This document shows, piece by piece, positions 55,812 to 64,000 of a stretch of DNA of 64,000 nucleotides (position 1 is the stretch's first letter; each line of letters opens with the position of its first letter). Origin of the DNA: Gemmatimonadota bacterium (GTDB lineage Bacteria; JBHIER01; G020348925); assembly GCA_020348925.1 (NCBI GenBank), contig CP070758.1:2416874-2480873 (forward strand), in the 5' to 3' direction. The notes under the pieces are model-generated. The model did not search any database. It was given only the letters and a program-made list of their open reading frames with translations, and was not told the origin of the DNA. Position numbers and translations under genes: made by a program.

Positions 55812-57860
55812 ATGATCGGGCGAGTCAAATATTCCCTCGTTTTCTTTTTCTTCGTATTCTTGTTCGTGGGTGGTCTTCACAGTGAGGACTGGACACATTT
55901 CACCTGTATAGAGAATCCGCGAGCCGTAACGGTTGATCCCTATCGTCCCGGCTTGGTCTGGTTTGCCACGAGCGGCGGTCTGGCCAAGTATCATACGACC
56001 GAAGAGAGTTGGAAGGTGTATACGAATTCGGAGGGGTTGTCGAAAATCTGGTGCAGGAGTGTGCTGGTGGATGAGGATTGTCTCTGGGTGGGGACAGAGA
56101 ATGAGGGTGCAAACAGATTTGATCGTGAGACAGAACGGTTGACACCTTTTATTCAGGACATCATCAATCCCTACGCGCCTCGAAGAACGGTCAATTGTTT
56201 TGCCGATGATGACCAAAACCTTTGGGTGGGGACGGATGAGGGGGCACTGTGCGTTGACAAGGAGAGCCTCGAGATCATCGAGGAGATCACTGTCGATGAT
56301 GGCTTGAGCACGAACTGGGTTTTTTCCATCATCGCCGAACCTGAATACATCTGGTTCGCTGCAACCTTTGCCGGTGGGTATATTCCTGAATTTCCCCCCG
56401 ATGTGGGAGGCCTCTCACGATACGAGAGAGCGACCGGTGACGTCCGAACCTTCAGGGCTGGCGAAGGACCGTACATCAACTGGTTCTGGGCCATGATTGA
56501 CGATGGAGACGATCTATGGCTTGGCAGTGACAGAGGGTTGTATGCGTTTTCCAAGAATTCACTGACCTTTACGCAGGTGCTGTGTGACAGTATTCGGTCG
56601 GTCTTCAGTTTGGCCGTTGAGAAGGATACGCTCTGGTGTGGCAGCCGGAGAAAAATATTCAAGATTGATACGGGCAGGAGAGAGATTTTGGAGACGTATG
56701 ACACTGCCGAGGCGCCTTACGGTGAAGTCTATTCACTATCTCTTGATGATGAGTATGTCTGGGTTGCGGTGCACGGGTGTATCAACGTTATTGATAGACG
56801 CCAGCACACCGTTGAAAGAGTCCAGACACCCTTCCTGCCGGAGCGAACGGTCTATGCTCTTGCGCATAAAGATGGCTTCGCCTATATTGGTGCCCAGTCC
56901 CAATTGGTCCAGGTTGATATCGAAAGGATGACGATCCTGAATCGCGACATCACACAAGGGGCCCTCGGTCCTCCCATCAGCTCAACGATACATTGTCTTG
57001 CCTTTGATGGCGATTATCTCTGGATTGGCAAGAACAGTGGTCTGAAGAAATTTAACATACATTCGATGGAGGTTGAAGAATCGTATCTTGAAGAACCGTA
57101 TTCTGAGAGCGCCTCCGTGCGTTGCATTGTCCTCGAGGACCCCTTCTTATGGTTAGGAACCATTAACGGCTTTGTGAGATTGGACAAGCGGAATGGAGAG
57201 AGAGTGTTCTTCCGATACCCTGAATTGGACGGCCCCTGGACTTCCGATATTCTTTCCGATGGGGAGCACCTCTGGATCGGCTCCAGAAGTGGACTGTTCC
57301 GGTTTGACAAGAACACCCAGGATCTTGAAAAAATTACAGACGTTCGAGTCGAGGCGCTGTGCGACGACGGGGAGTACGTCTGGTTTGGCTCCGCACAACT
57401 GAAGAGAATGGAAAAGGAATCCCTGGTCATTACGACGTACACTACGCCCAGGGATATCCGGGACATGACCATGTATCACGGCTATTTATGGGTAGCCACG
57501 CATGAAGGGGCCTTCCTCTTCGACACAGCCCGGGACACAGTCGTCAGACACTATACCGAGGAAGGTCATGTGACGCACAATTGGGTGAATTGCGTGCACC
57601 TGACGGATACGCATGTCTGGCTTGGTTCTTACGGAGGTGCGAGTGCGCTGGACCTGTCAAGCGTCGCCTTTGAGCCCTCGAAGGGAGATGTCAACGGAGA
57701 CGGCAGATTGGATGTGACCGACGTGGTGATAGCTGTCAACATTATTCTGGGTACACGCATGCCGACGCCGGAACAATTTTGGGCGGCCGACTACAATGAT
57801 GATGGTGCGGTGGATATACGAGATGTGGTGCTCATGGTATGCGCCATGATCGGTGGGTGA
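55812..57860 (+). CDS. Secreted two-component-propeller-like protein with C-terminal dockerin
   Basis: 682 residues. A very hydrophobic signal (YSLVFFFFVFLFVGGLHS) precedes ~600 residues of repeats with the pattern GDxLWxGxxxGLxxFxxxT (CLWVGTENEGANRFDRET, NLWVGTDEGALCVDKES, DLWLGSDRGLYAFSKN), the Reg_prop type of ligand-sensing propeller. The C-terminus is a dockerin: GDVNGDGRLDVTDVVIAVNI and DYNDDGAVDIRDVVLMVCAM. aaggag is 9 nt before ATG 55812; ATG 55794 is an alternative. It resembles the sensor half of hybrid two-component proteins, but no kinase is attached. Confidence 0.83.
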   Translation: MIGRVKYSLVFFFFVFLFVGGLHSEDWTHFTCIENPRAVTVDPYRPGLVWFATSGGLAKYHTTEESWKVYTNSEGLSKIWCRSVLVDEDCLWVGTENEGANRFDRETERLTPFIQDIINPYAPRRTVNCFADDDQNLWVGTDEGALCVDKESLEIIEEITVDDGLSTNWVFSIIAEPEYIWFAATFAGGYIPEFPPDVGGLSRYERATGDVRTFRAGEGPYINWFWAMIDDGDDLWLGSDRGLYAFSKNSLTFTQVLCDSIRSVFSLAVEKDTLWCGSRRKIFKIDTGRREILETYDTAEAPYGEVYSLSLDDEYVWVAVHGCINVIDRRQHTVERVQTPFLPERTVYALAHKDGFAYIGAQSQLVQVDIERMTILNRDITQGALGPPISSTIHCLAFDGDYLWIGKNSGLKKFNIHSMEVEESYLEEPYSESASVRCIVLEDPFLWLGTINGFVRLDKRNGERVFFRYPELDGPWTSDILSDGEHLWIGSRSGLFRFDKNTQDLEKITDVRVEALCDDGEYVWFGSAQLKRMEKESLVITTYTTPRDIRDMTMYHGYLWVATHEGAFLFDTARDTVVRHYTEEGHVTHNWVNCVHLTDTHVWLGSYGGASALDLSSVAFEPSKGDVNGDGRLDVTDVVIAVNIILGTRMPTPEQFWAADYNDDGAVDIRDVVLMVCAMIGG

Positions 57861-57921
57861 TGTGTGGCGGTTGGAAATTCACGGTTGAAAAGGACATCAT
57901 GTAACAAAAGCGTTCGGGGTT

Positions 57922-59280
57922 ATGATGAGTAAAATTCTTGTCGTTGACGATGAGCAGAGCATCCGTGATTCGTTGAAGATCATTCTGGAGTACGAGAAGT
58001 ACGGCGTGGTCCTGGCTGCCGATGGGCAAAAGGCTCTCAGGGCTCTCGAGGGGAATGACATCGATGTGGTGCTGCTCGACATCAAGATGCCGGGCATGGA
58101 TGGCTTGGAGGTGTTGCAGGAGATAAAGCAGCGCGACCCCCACATGGCGGTTGTCATCATCTCCGGGCACGGGACGATCTCCACGGCCGTTGAGGCCACC
58201 AAGCTGGGGGCCTTCGATTTTTTGGAAAAACCCCTGGATCGGGATCGACTTCTGTTGACCATCCGAAACGGTCTCGCCCAGAGGAGACTGACGGACGAGA
58301 ACATCGATCTTCGGAAGCAGATCTCCAGACACGATGAGATCATCGGACGGAGCCGTGCCATTCAAGAAATCCTCGCGACGATTCAGAAGGTGGGTCCGAC
58401 CCAGGCGAGGATCTTAATTACTGGTGAGAACGGCACCGGGAAAGAGCTGGTGGCAAAGGCTATCCACAGGAGCAGCCCGCGAAAGGACGGCCCCTTTATT
58501 GAGGTCAACTGTGCCGCGATTCCCACTGAGTTGATAGAGAGCGAACTCTTCGGACACGAGAAAGGGGCCTTCACAGGAGCCGTCGGCCGGCGCATCGGAA
58601 AATTCGAGCTGGCCGACGGGGGGACCATTTTTCTCGATGAAATAGGGGACATGAGCCTTTCGGCTCAGGCCAAAGTTCTTCGTGTCCTGGAAGAGAATCG
58701 ATTGCAGCGTATCGGGGGATCCCAGACGATTGACATCGACGTCCGTGTGCTCGCCGCCACCAACAAGGATCTCCTGGAGGAAGCCGGGCACAAGAGATTT
58801 CGGGAGGATCTCTACTATCGATTGAACGTGGTGCCCCTGCATCTGCGGCCACTGCGGGACCGGATTGAGGATATCCCACTCCTGGTCGACCATTTTCTCC
58901 GCCAGGCCTGCGAACAGAATAATGTCCATCCCAAAGCCATCACTCCTGAAGCCCTCAAGGTCTTGCAACGCCACCACTGGCCGGGCAACATTCGGGAGTT
59001 GCGGAATGCGGTGGAGCGCGTCGTCATTCTTTCCGCTGGCGAAACGATTCTCGAGGGGGACGTCGAGCATGTTATTACAGGTAGAGGAGGCGCATCCGAT
59101 GGCGTGCGTGAGGCGAAGACGTTTCAAGATTTCAAAGAGCAGGCGGAGAAGCAGTTTCTTATGAAGCGACTGAGAGAAAACAGTTGGAACATCAGTCAGA
59201 CCGCCCAGGATCTGAAGATGCAGCGGAGCAACCTCTACCGCAAGATGGAAAAGTACGGCCTGCATCCGCTCGATGGTTGA
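57922..59280 (+). CDS. NtrC-family sigma54-dependent response regulator
   Basis: 452 residues. Receiver domain (ILVVDDEQSIRDSL, phospho-Asp in VVLLDIKMPGMDGLEVL), sigma54-interacting AAA+ domain (Walker A TGENGTGKELVAK, HEKGAFTGAVGRR with GAFTGA, GGTIFLDEIGDM, RVLAATNKDL), and a Fis-type HTH (WNISQTAQDLKMQRSNLYRK). It activates sigma54 promoters when phosphorylated. No partner histidine kinase is adjacent. ATG 57922 and 57925 are equivalent starts. Confidence 0.94.
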   Translation: MMSKILVVDDEQSIRDSLKIILEYEKYGVVLAADGQKALRALEGNDIDVVLLDIKMPGMDGLEVLQEIKQRDPHMAVVIISGHGTISTAVEATKLGAFDFLEKPLDRDRLLLTIRNGLAQRRLTDENIDLRKQISRHDEIIGRSRAIQEILATIQKVGPTQARILITGENGTGKELVAKAIHRSSPRKDGPFIEVNCAAIPTELIESELFGHEKGAFTGAVGRRIGKFELADGGTIFLDEIGDMSLSAQAKVLRVLEENRLQRIGGSQTIDIDVRVLAATNKDLLEEAGHKRFREDLYYRLNVVPLHLRPLRDRIEDIPLLVDHFLRQACEQNNVHPKAITPEALKVLQRHHWPGNIRELRNAVERVVILSAGETILEGDVEHVITGRGGASDGVREAKTFQDFKEQAEKQFLMKRLRENSWNISQTAQDLKMQRSNLYRKMEKYGLHPLDG

Positions 59281-59401
59281 GCCTGTTCTCCCTCAATTCC
59301 GGTGTCTGGGGGTGAAGGTGTGGTGCTCTTTCTCCCCCTTAAGAACATTGTCTGAGACCGCCTCATCCGACCTGCACAGCCGTTACGGGTTCTCCCTTTT
59401 G

Positions 59402-60538
59402 TTATCTCACCGCTCTTTGAAACCCAAACGCATAGACGTGTCCGTCCTTGCTGCCGACGTAAACACCGGCCGGCGTCAGGGCCGGTGAGGAGGAGATACT
59501 TCGATCCGTTGTATAGTGCCACATAAGGGTACCGTTCCTTTTATCCAGCATGGACAGTGAGCCGCTGTGCGCTCCGACGAAAACGGCGTTGTGACTGACG
59601 GCCGGTGAGGAGTGGATGATGCTGTCTGTGTTCCACGTCCACAGGAGATGACCGCTGGAGAGGTCCAGGGCATACAGCCGGCCGTCGTATGATCCGATGT
59701 AACATGCGGAGTCATCGAGAGCTGGGGAGGAATGGATCGATCCTCCTGTCCGGAAGCTCCACATGAGTCGGCCCTGTGAGGCGTCAAGGGCGTAGAGTGT
59801 GCTGTCAGCGGAGCCGATACAGAGTGTGTTTCCTCTGATGGCCGGTGAGGAATCGATGGAACCGCGAGTTTCAAATTCCCAGGCGACTGCGCCGGTGGTC
59901 ACATCAAGCGCGTAGATGCGGCGGTCCATGGAGCCAGCGTAGACGAGGCCCCCAGCGATTGCCGGAGACGATCGGACCGCAGCGCCTGTTTCGAATGTCC
60001 ACAGCACGCGTCCTGAATCCGCCGTGACGGCGTATACGTTTCCGTCACCCGAGCCGAAGAGGAGAACATCTCCGGCTGTCACTGGTGAGGAGAAGATGTC
60101 CCAGGCTTTCATCTTCCACAACATCCGCCCCGAGAGCGCATCAAAGGCGTAGAGGCGGTTATCTCGGTACTCACATCCCACAAAGAGCTTTTCCCTGTCA
60201 ACAGTTGGTGAAGACGAGATGCTGCCTTTCAATCGAATACGGCTCACCCGTTTCCCGTTGAGCGGATTGAGAATATACACTTTTTTATCCCAGGAACCGA
60301 CATAGAGAAGCCCGTGAGCGATGGCCGGTGACGAGACGACGGCCCCGCCTGTTTTATATTTCCAGAGCAGGGAGGGAATGGGTGTTGTTATCGGAACGTA
60401 ACCGGTACGCCCTGGATCTCCCCGAAACATGGGCCATGCCGCGGACGTATCCGCAGACTCCGGGACGAACCGCCCGGTGCTGCATGACCAGGTCAGAAGA
60501 AAGCATACGACGGGATGAATGAGGATGCGAAGCTTCAC
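59402..60538 (-). CDS. PQQ-repeat beta-propeller lipoprotein (BamB-like)
   Basis: 378 residues. The lipobox is VCFLLTWSC. Eight or so tryptophan-docking repeats of the form GGxVxSSPAIxxGxxYxGSxDxxxYALD (GGAVVSSPAIAHGLLYVGSW, GAAVRSSPAIAGGLVYAGSM, GGSIHSSPALDDSACYIGSY) build a PQQ-enzyme/BamB-type propeller. It lacks PQQ catalytic residues, so a scaffold role, possibly in outer-membrane assembly, is more likely. It is 15 bp downstream of the barrel-containing gene on the same strand, consistent with co-transcription and a joint envelope function. Confidence 0.85.
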   Translation of the reverse strand: MKLRILIHPVVCFLLTWSCSTGRFVPESADTSAAWPMFRGDPGRTGYVPITTPIPSLLWKYKTGGAVVSSPAIAHGLLYVGSWDKKVYILNPLNGKRVSRIRLKGSISSSPTVDREKLFVGCEYRDNRLYAFDALSGRMLWKMKAWDIFSSPVTAGDVLLFGSGDGNVYAVTADSGRVLWTFETGAAVRSSPAIAGGLVYAGSMDRRIYALDVTTGAVAWEFETRGSIDSSPAIRGNTLCIGSADSTLYALDASQGRLMWSFRTGGSIHSSPALDDSACYIGSYDGRLYALDLSSGHLLWTWNTDSIIHSSPAVSHNAVFVGAHSGSLSMLDKRNGTLMWHYTTDRSISSSPALTPAGVYVGSKDGHVYAFGFQRAVR

Positions 60539-60553
60539 GGGGATATGAACATG

Positions 60554-63436
60554 TTAGTAGTCCCAGCCGAAGAAAAACTGGACGGAAGGACGGTGTGAAA
60601 CGGTGTGAAAATCGGTGGTCTTGGCGACGTCGAAACGGAGAACAAGAAAACCGGCCACCCTCATACGGGCTCCCAAGCCGAAGCTCCCGTACAGGCCGTC
60701 GTAATTCTTTTCCCAGGCGTTCCCCACATCGAAGAAGAACGCCCCTCGAATGCTCTGAAGCCCAAAGGACAGGAACGGAAGCCCCGCCCTGAGATAGTCG
60801 ATGAGGGGAAACCGGAATTCATTGTTCATCAGGACCAGTTTTCGGCCAAGAAAATGTCGGAAGGAATAGCCCCGCAAGGACCAGCTGCCACCCAAATAGA
60901 AGCGCAGCGGTTCATCACCGCCGCTGTAATATCCCACCAGGCGGAGCGCGTAGGACGTTCGCTGCGAGAGTCGAAAATACTTTCGAATGTCCGTCAGAAA
61001 ACTGATGTTATGATTCTCTCTCTGGGTTATGTTCGTCGTCGTACCGAGGGTGATATTGCAGCGCATGCCGTCGAGCGGTCCGACTGGTCCCCAGAGACTC
61101 GTATCCCGGACGTAGGAGATGTAGTTTGACGCCAGCAGCGCTTTTCTTCGCTTCAGGTAAAATGAATAGTTTCGATCGGATTTCTTGATCTGCAGGCTCG
61201 ATTCAATGCGCTCAAATTTTGTGAGAGGATAGGTGACGGCCCCGAAAACACCGTAATCCCGTTGAAAGTACCAGCCGTCGAAATCGTTGTAGTAATCGTT
61301 GGCCAGGTGGAAGGCTCCGTATCCGTAGTTGAACCGATGGGTCAGGTTCAAATATGTCGCACCAAAGTTGAACCGTTCCAAAAACTCTTGGCTGGCTTCG
61401 GCCGTATTGGCCAGGAGGAAGTAGTAGTGATGGTTGCCCAGCATATCGGAGAAGGCGACCTGAACGCCGCCGAAGGAGCCCCATCCCGGGGAGAAGGCAA
61501 AAGCGCTTTGGGCGATATCGAGGGTAAACTTTTTCCGATAGGTGAGCGGACCTCGAGTGACCTGGGTGCTGAGGCGCGGGGGCTCCCAGCCCGTCGTGTC
61601 CAACGCCGCTGTTTGAGGCACCGGAGAGTTCGACTGCTCCGGAATCTCGAGGCGATAGAGGTGAAACTGGTATTCCTCAAAACCGGAGAAGATAATGTGC
61701 CGTCCGTCAGACGTCCAATCGGGATCGAAGGCTCCTCCGAAGGTATTCGTGACGCACCGGAACCTCGAGCGACGGTCGGTGATATAAATATTGAAGATGC
61801 CCTCACGGTCGGAGCTGTAGGCGATGTGCTGGCCGTCCGGTGACCAGGCCGGTGCGTAATCGTTGTGCTTCCCGGCGGTGAGGGGTGTCGGTCGGAGGGA
61901 TTCATCCGGACCGTTCGGCACCGGTCCTGATCCAACGGCCAACCTGTGCTTCACGGCGCGTCCCTCCAGGCTGAGGAGGTACAGGTTGTAGAAACCTTCC
62001 TGGCCGTATGCTCCCCGGTCTGAGCTGAACACAAGGTGATCGCCGTCGGGTGACCAGTCGGGATCTCGATCGTCGTAGATGTCGTGGGTCACACGACGAA
62101 GGTGGCCCGAGCTTCTATCGAAAACATAGAGATCGGCGGTGCCTCCCTTGTCGATGCCCGAAAAGGCAAGGCGATCGCCCCGCGGCGACCAAGTCGGAGA
62201 CGACAGCGCGATCAACTCCGGCCACTGATATCGAGCCGTCACCCGGTTCTGATCGAGGTTCCAAATGTAGAGGGCATCGCGCTCCTTGTGCTTCGAGACA
62301 AAGGCCAACAGACCATCACGGCTCACACTCAATTTCGTCCGGAATAAATGGAAGGATTCGAACTTCGCCGAGCGACCGCCTTTCACAATCTCTTGAGGTT
62401 TTTTCTCGTCATCTTTTTGGCGAAGCCTGTAGATGTCCGAGTAGCCCGTGGTGTTGCCGAGAAATATAATGTCCTCCTGATCACCTGACACGTCCGGGTT
62501 CGGAACAACGACCGGTCTGACATTGATACCGATCCCATCCGTCAGACGGAAAGCGATCATCTCCGCCGGTTCCTTATCCTTCATAATTGGAAAATATCGC
62601 TTCTTGAGGGTATAGGTCCAGGCGTCGTTGAGTTCTTTGAGCGAGGTGCCGAGGGTCAGTTGCAGGAGCCGGTCGAAATTCTTCGCCTTGGGCCAGTTCT
62701 CAAGAAGCAGCGTGATCGACTCCTGGCCGTAGGTTTCGGCGATGAATTTCACCACCGATTGTCCCTGCTTGTACATCTTGTACGTGCCGAAAATTCTGTG
62801 CATTTCCTGGAGAGGGACGAGGCGTCCGGTGAGGACGGCATCGCGTATGAACATGTCGGCCTCGGTGTTCCACCCTTGGGACCAGTACTCGGCCAAACCC
62901 TCTGTAAACCACAGCGGGGCGGAGAAGGAGACAATCTTTCGGTGCTGACGGAGCGTGGCATCGATCTTATGGTGCATGAAGACGTGGACCAATTCGTGCC
63001 TGAGAATCTGATTGAGGTGGGGCCAGGATCCATGACTGGGAATGACGACGCGACCCTTCATATATTCGAAGAAGCCTCCGACACCTTCCGGGAGAAGATA
63101 CGGTATGGTATTCGTCTGTTGAAAATAACTGGGAGCACTGTACAGGATCAGAGGTATCGGTTTGAAGATGTGATGGGCGACCTTCCGTTCAAGCTCCCTG
63201 TAATGCTTCTCGGCCCAGGCTGCGACAGTTTCGGCCAAAGGTTTCTCTTCCGAGTAAAAATAAATGTGAAAATGTTGGGTCTGAATGACGTGCCAGTCGA
63301 ACTGGCTATACTGGATCTTATTTTTGCCGAAATAGTACTGTCCCTGAACTCGCTGGGGGAGGGACCAGGCGATTATGAGGGCACACGCGATGAAGAGTAT
63401 TACAAAAGAATTGGAAAGAAAAACTCGTGTTCTCAC
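60554..63436 (-). CDS. Fusion of peptidase-MA-like domain, PD40 propeller and outer-membrane barrel
   Basis: 960 residues in three parts. A signal peptide (FVILFIACALIIAWSLPQ) leads to a zincin-like peptidase domain with HExxH in LRHELVHVFMHH and the third ligand region WFTEGLAEYWSQG. The middle is a TolB/PD40 propeller (WSPRGDRLAFSGIDKGG, WSPDGDHLVFSSDRG, WSPDGQHIAYSSDREG). The last ~300 residues are a BamA/Omp85-like barrel (FGGVQVAFSDMLGNHHYYF, GGSWSLRGYSFRHFLG, ending HRPSVQFFFGWDY). The GTG start follows gaaaaggag. Known relatives are few to my knowledge; the role may be surface proteolysis or secretion. Confidence 0.88.
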   Translation of the reverse strand: MRTRVFLSNSFVILFIACALIIAWSLPQRVQGQYYFGKNKIQYSQFDWHVIQTQHFHIYFYSEEKPLAETVAAWAEKHYRELERKVAHHIFKPIPLILYSAPSYFQQTNTIPYLLPEGVGGFFEYMKGRVVIPSHGSWPHLNQILRHELVHVFMHHKIDATLRQHRKIVSFSAPLWFTEGLAEYWSQGWNTEADMFIRDAVLTGRLVPLQEMHRIFGTYKMYKQGQSVVKFIAETYGQESITLLLENWPKAKNFDRLLQLTLGTSLKELNDAWTYTLKKRYFPIMKDKEPAEMIAFRLTDGIGINVRPVVVPNPDVSGDQEDIIFLGNTTGYSDIYRLRQKDDEKKPQEIVKGGRSAKFESFHLFRTKLSVSRDGLLAFVSKHKERDALYIWNLDQNRVTARYQWPELIALSSPTWSPRGDRLAFSGIDKGGTADLYVFDRSSGHLRRVTHDIYDDRDPDWSPDGDHLVFSSDRGAYGQEGFYNLYLLSLEGRAVKHRLAVGSGPVPNGPDESLRPTPLTAGKHNDYAPAWSPDGQHIAYSSDREGIFNIYITDRRSRFRCVTNTFGGAFDPDWTSDGRHIIFSGFEEYQFHLYRLEIPEQSNSPVPQTAALDTTGWEPPRLSTQVTRGPLTYRKKFTLDIAQSAFAFSPGWGSFGGVQVAFSDMLGNHHYYFLLANTAEASQEFLERFNFGATYLNLTHRFNYGYGAFHLANDYYNDFDGWYFQRDYGVFGAVTYPLTKFERIESSLQIKKSDRNYSFYLKRRKALLASNYISYVRDTSLWGPVGPLDGMRCNITLGTTTNITQRENHNISFLTDIRKYFRLSQRTSYALRLVGYYSGGDEPLRFYLGGSWSLRGYSFRHFLGRKLVLMNNEFRFPLIDYLRAGLPFLSFGLQSIRGAFFFDVGNAWEKNYDGLYGSFGLGARMRVAGFLVLRFDVAKTTDFHTVSHRPSVQFFFGWDY

Positions 63437-63562
63437 GCTTCACTCCTTTTCAACCACTCTCAAAACATAGTGGTTCTTGCAGAGGATGTCAACGTAAAAT
63501 TGAACGTTCCGAGGGAGAGATTGTTTCTCATGATCGGCCTTCGAGGTGGAAAGGTTCCTGCT

Positions 63563-63682
63563 GTCATTGCGAGGAGGGCCGTGCGAAGCACGGCGTAACG
63601 GTGTCCGGTCTCGGATTGACAGGCAGGGAAGGTCATTGCGAGCCCCGGGACTCCCCCCGGGACAGGCTCCGCGAAGCAATCT
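63563..63682. repeat. REP-like repeats
   Basis: Two units share GTCATTGCGAG (63563-63573 and 63632-63642). The first encloses gccgtgc-gaa-gcacggc; the second continues ccccggga...tcccgggg-type palindrome to cgaagcaatctcg. They match the repeat at 37985-38190. Confidence 0.65.
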
Positions 63683-63813
63683 CGTGCCATCGAGAGACAG
63701 TTTGGCTTCTTCTGGTTTCGTGCCATTGCTGCACCATACCGGCTGAGGTTCGGACTGGTGGGTGGAAACGATGAGGGCTGTTTTCGGGGAATGAATTTTT
63801 TTTAAAAAAATGC

Positions 63814-63841
63814 TTGACAAGCCTCATTTTTTTTCTATAAT
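63814..63841 (+). promoter_or_regulatory. Strong sigma70 promoter at window edge
   Basis: TTGACA (63814-63819), 16 bp, TATAAT (63836-63841), both hexamers perfect, with an A/T-rich upstream tract (aattttttttaaaaaaa) resembling an UP element. The gene driven lies beyond the window. Confidence 0.7.
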
Positions 63842-64000
63842 TATATCTCGTGCTATTTAGGTAGGATCGCCAAGCCATAACAGGGACAGGGACCAGGGGA
63901 TGGGCAAGGGCTTGAGAGAGAAACAGAGGGGCACCAGTCAAAGTTCAAGACCTCGTCATTCATAATCGGTAAGTGTAATTTTTTCCGGTTGCCCCGAGGC

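Larger units (their letters stand above)
63437..64000. other. 564-bp region with REP-like repeats and outward promoter
   Basis: Holds REP units (63563-63682) and a strong promoter (63814-63841) reading out of the window. The downstream transcript can form a hairpin from caagcc (63871-63876) with gggcttg (63908-63914). No ORF with a ribosome site is visible before the window ends, so the transcript is either a long leader or an RNA gene. Confidence 0.5.

Noticed and set aside
1-64000. tRNA, rRNA genes and CRISPR arrays
   Set aside because: Looked for T-loop/acceptor patterns and regularly spaced repeats by eye and found none convincing.

Overview
This window comes from a Gram-negative, mainly anaerobic or microaerophilic bacterium. 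Evidence includes lipoprotein and outer-membrane barrel genes, C-terminal 'NPFNP' FlgD-like/type IX-style sorting domains, dockerin tails on secreted proteins, 2-oxoacid:ferredoxin oxidoreductase, formate-THF ligase, an adenosylcobalamin-type ribonucleotide reductase, and an exceptional density of anaerobic oxygen-defence genes. The combination is typical of uncultured FCB-superphylum-related lineages (the sort found in Zixibacteria, KSB1, Latescibacteria or Eisenbacteria). I cannot name the lineage from sequence alone. I saw no tRNA, rRNA or CRISPR array.

Layout. 1-644: tail of a secreted protein. 885-27000: a long, almost entirely + strand oxidative-stress and iron/redox island. It opens with a Fur/PerR-type regulator that has a near-consensus promoter overlapped by a 17/19 Fur-box match. 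It then carries Nfu, a methyltransferase, TrpS, eight rubrerythrin-like diiron proteins without a rubredoxin domain, one classical rubrerythrin, a five-heme cytochrome, catalase, ferritin, superoxide reductase, small Hsp, ZIP transporter, 1-Cys peroxiredoxin, desulforedoxin, FprA-type flavodiiron protein, two rubredoxins, an antiporter, a YyaL-type thioredoxin-domain protein, a rhodanese-heme c fusion and korAB. NADH:rubredoxin reductase lies 10 kb further on (36509). Together they form a NAD(P)H or ferredoxin -> rubredoxin -> flavodiiron/rubrerythrin/superoxide reductase detoxification chain plus iron storage.

27000-30100: small, apparently acquired genes (SDR, DinB-type, DUF488) separated by three copies of a ~150 bp imperfect-palindromic repeat, with a frameshifted toxin-like remnant. 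30117-37720: DJ-1/PfpI protein, fhs, ferredoxin, class II RNR, SDR, small membrane protein, NADH:rubredoxin reductase. 38193-44595 (minus strand): beta-propeller lipoprotein, a large secreted protein with a sorting domain, and a PpiD-like chaperone. 44775-59280 (plus strand): M23-domain protein, rhomboid, thioredoxin-like lipoprotein, DNA polymerase III alpha interrupted by one amber codon, YifB/ComM, two dockerin-bearing secreted proteins, and an NtrC-type regulator. 59402-63436 (minus strand): PQQ-type propeller lipoprotein and a peptidase-propeller-barrel fusion. REP-like repeats and a strong outward promoter close the window.

The most striking item is the gene at 4977-5639. It encodes a two-thioredoxin-fold protein disulfide oxidoreductase in which the first Cys of the second CPYC motif is an in-frame TGA, followed at bacterial-SECIS distance by a perfect small hairpin with GU in its loop. 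This is a candidate selenocysteine-containing disulfide oxidoreductase embedded in a peroxide-defence island.
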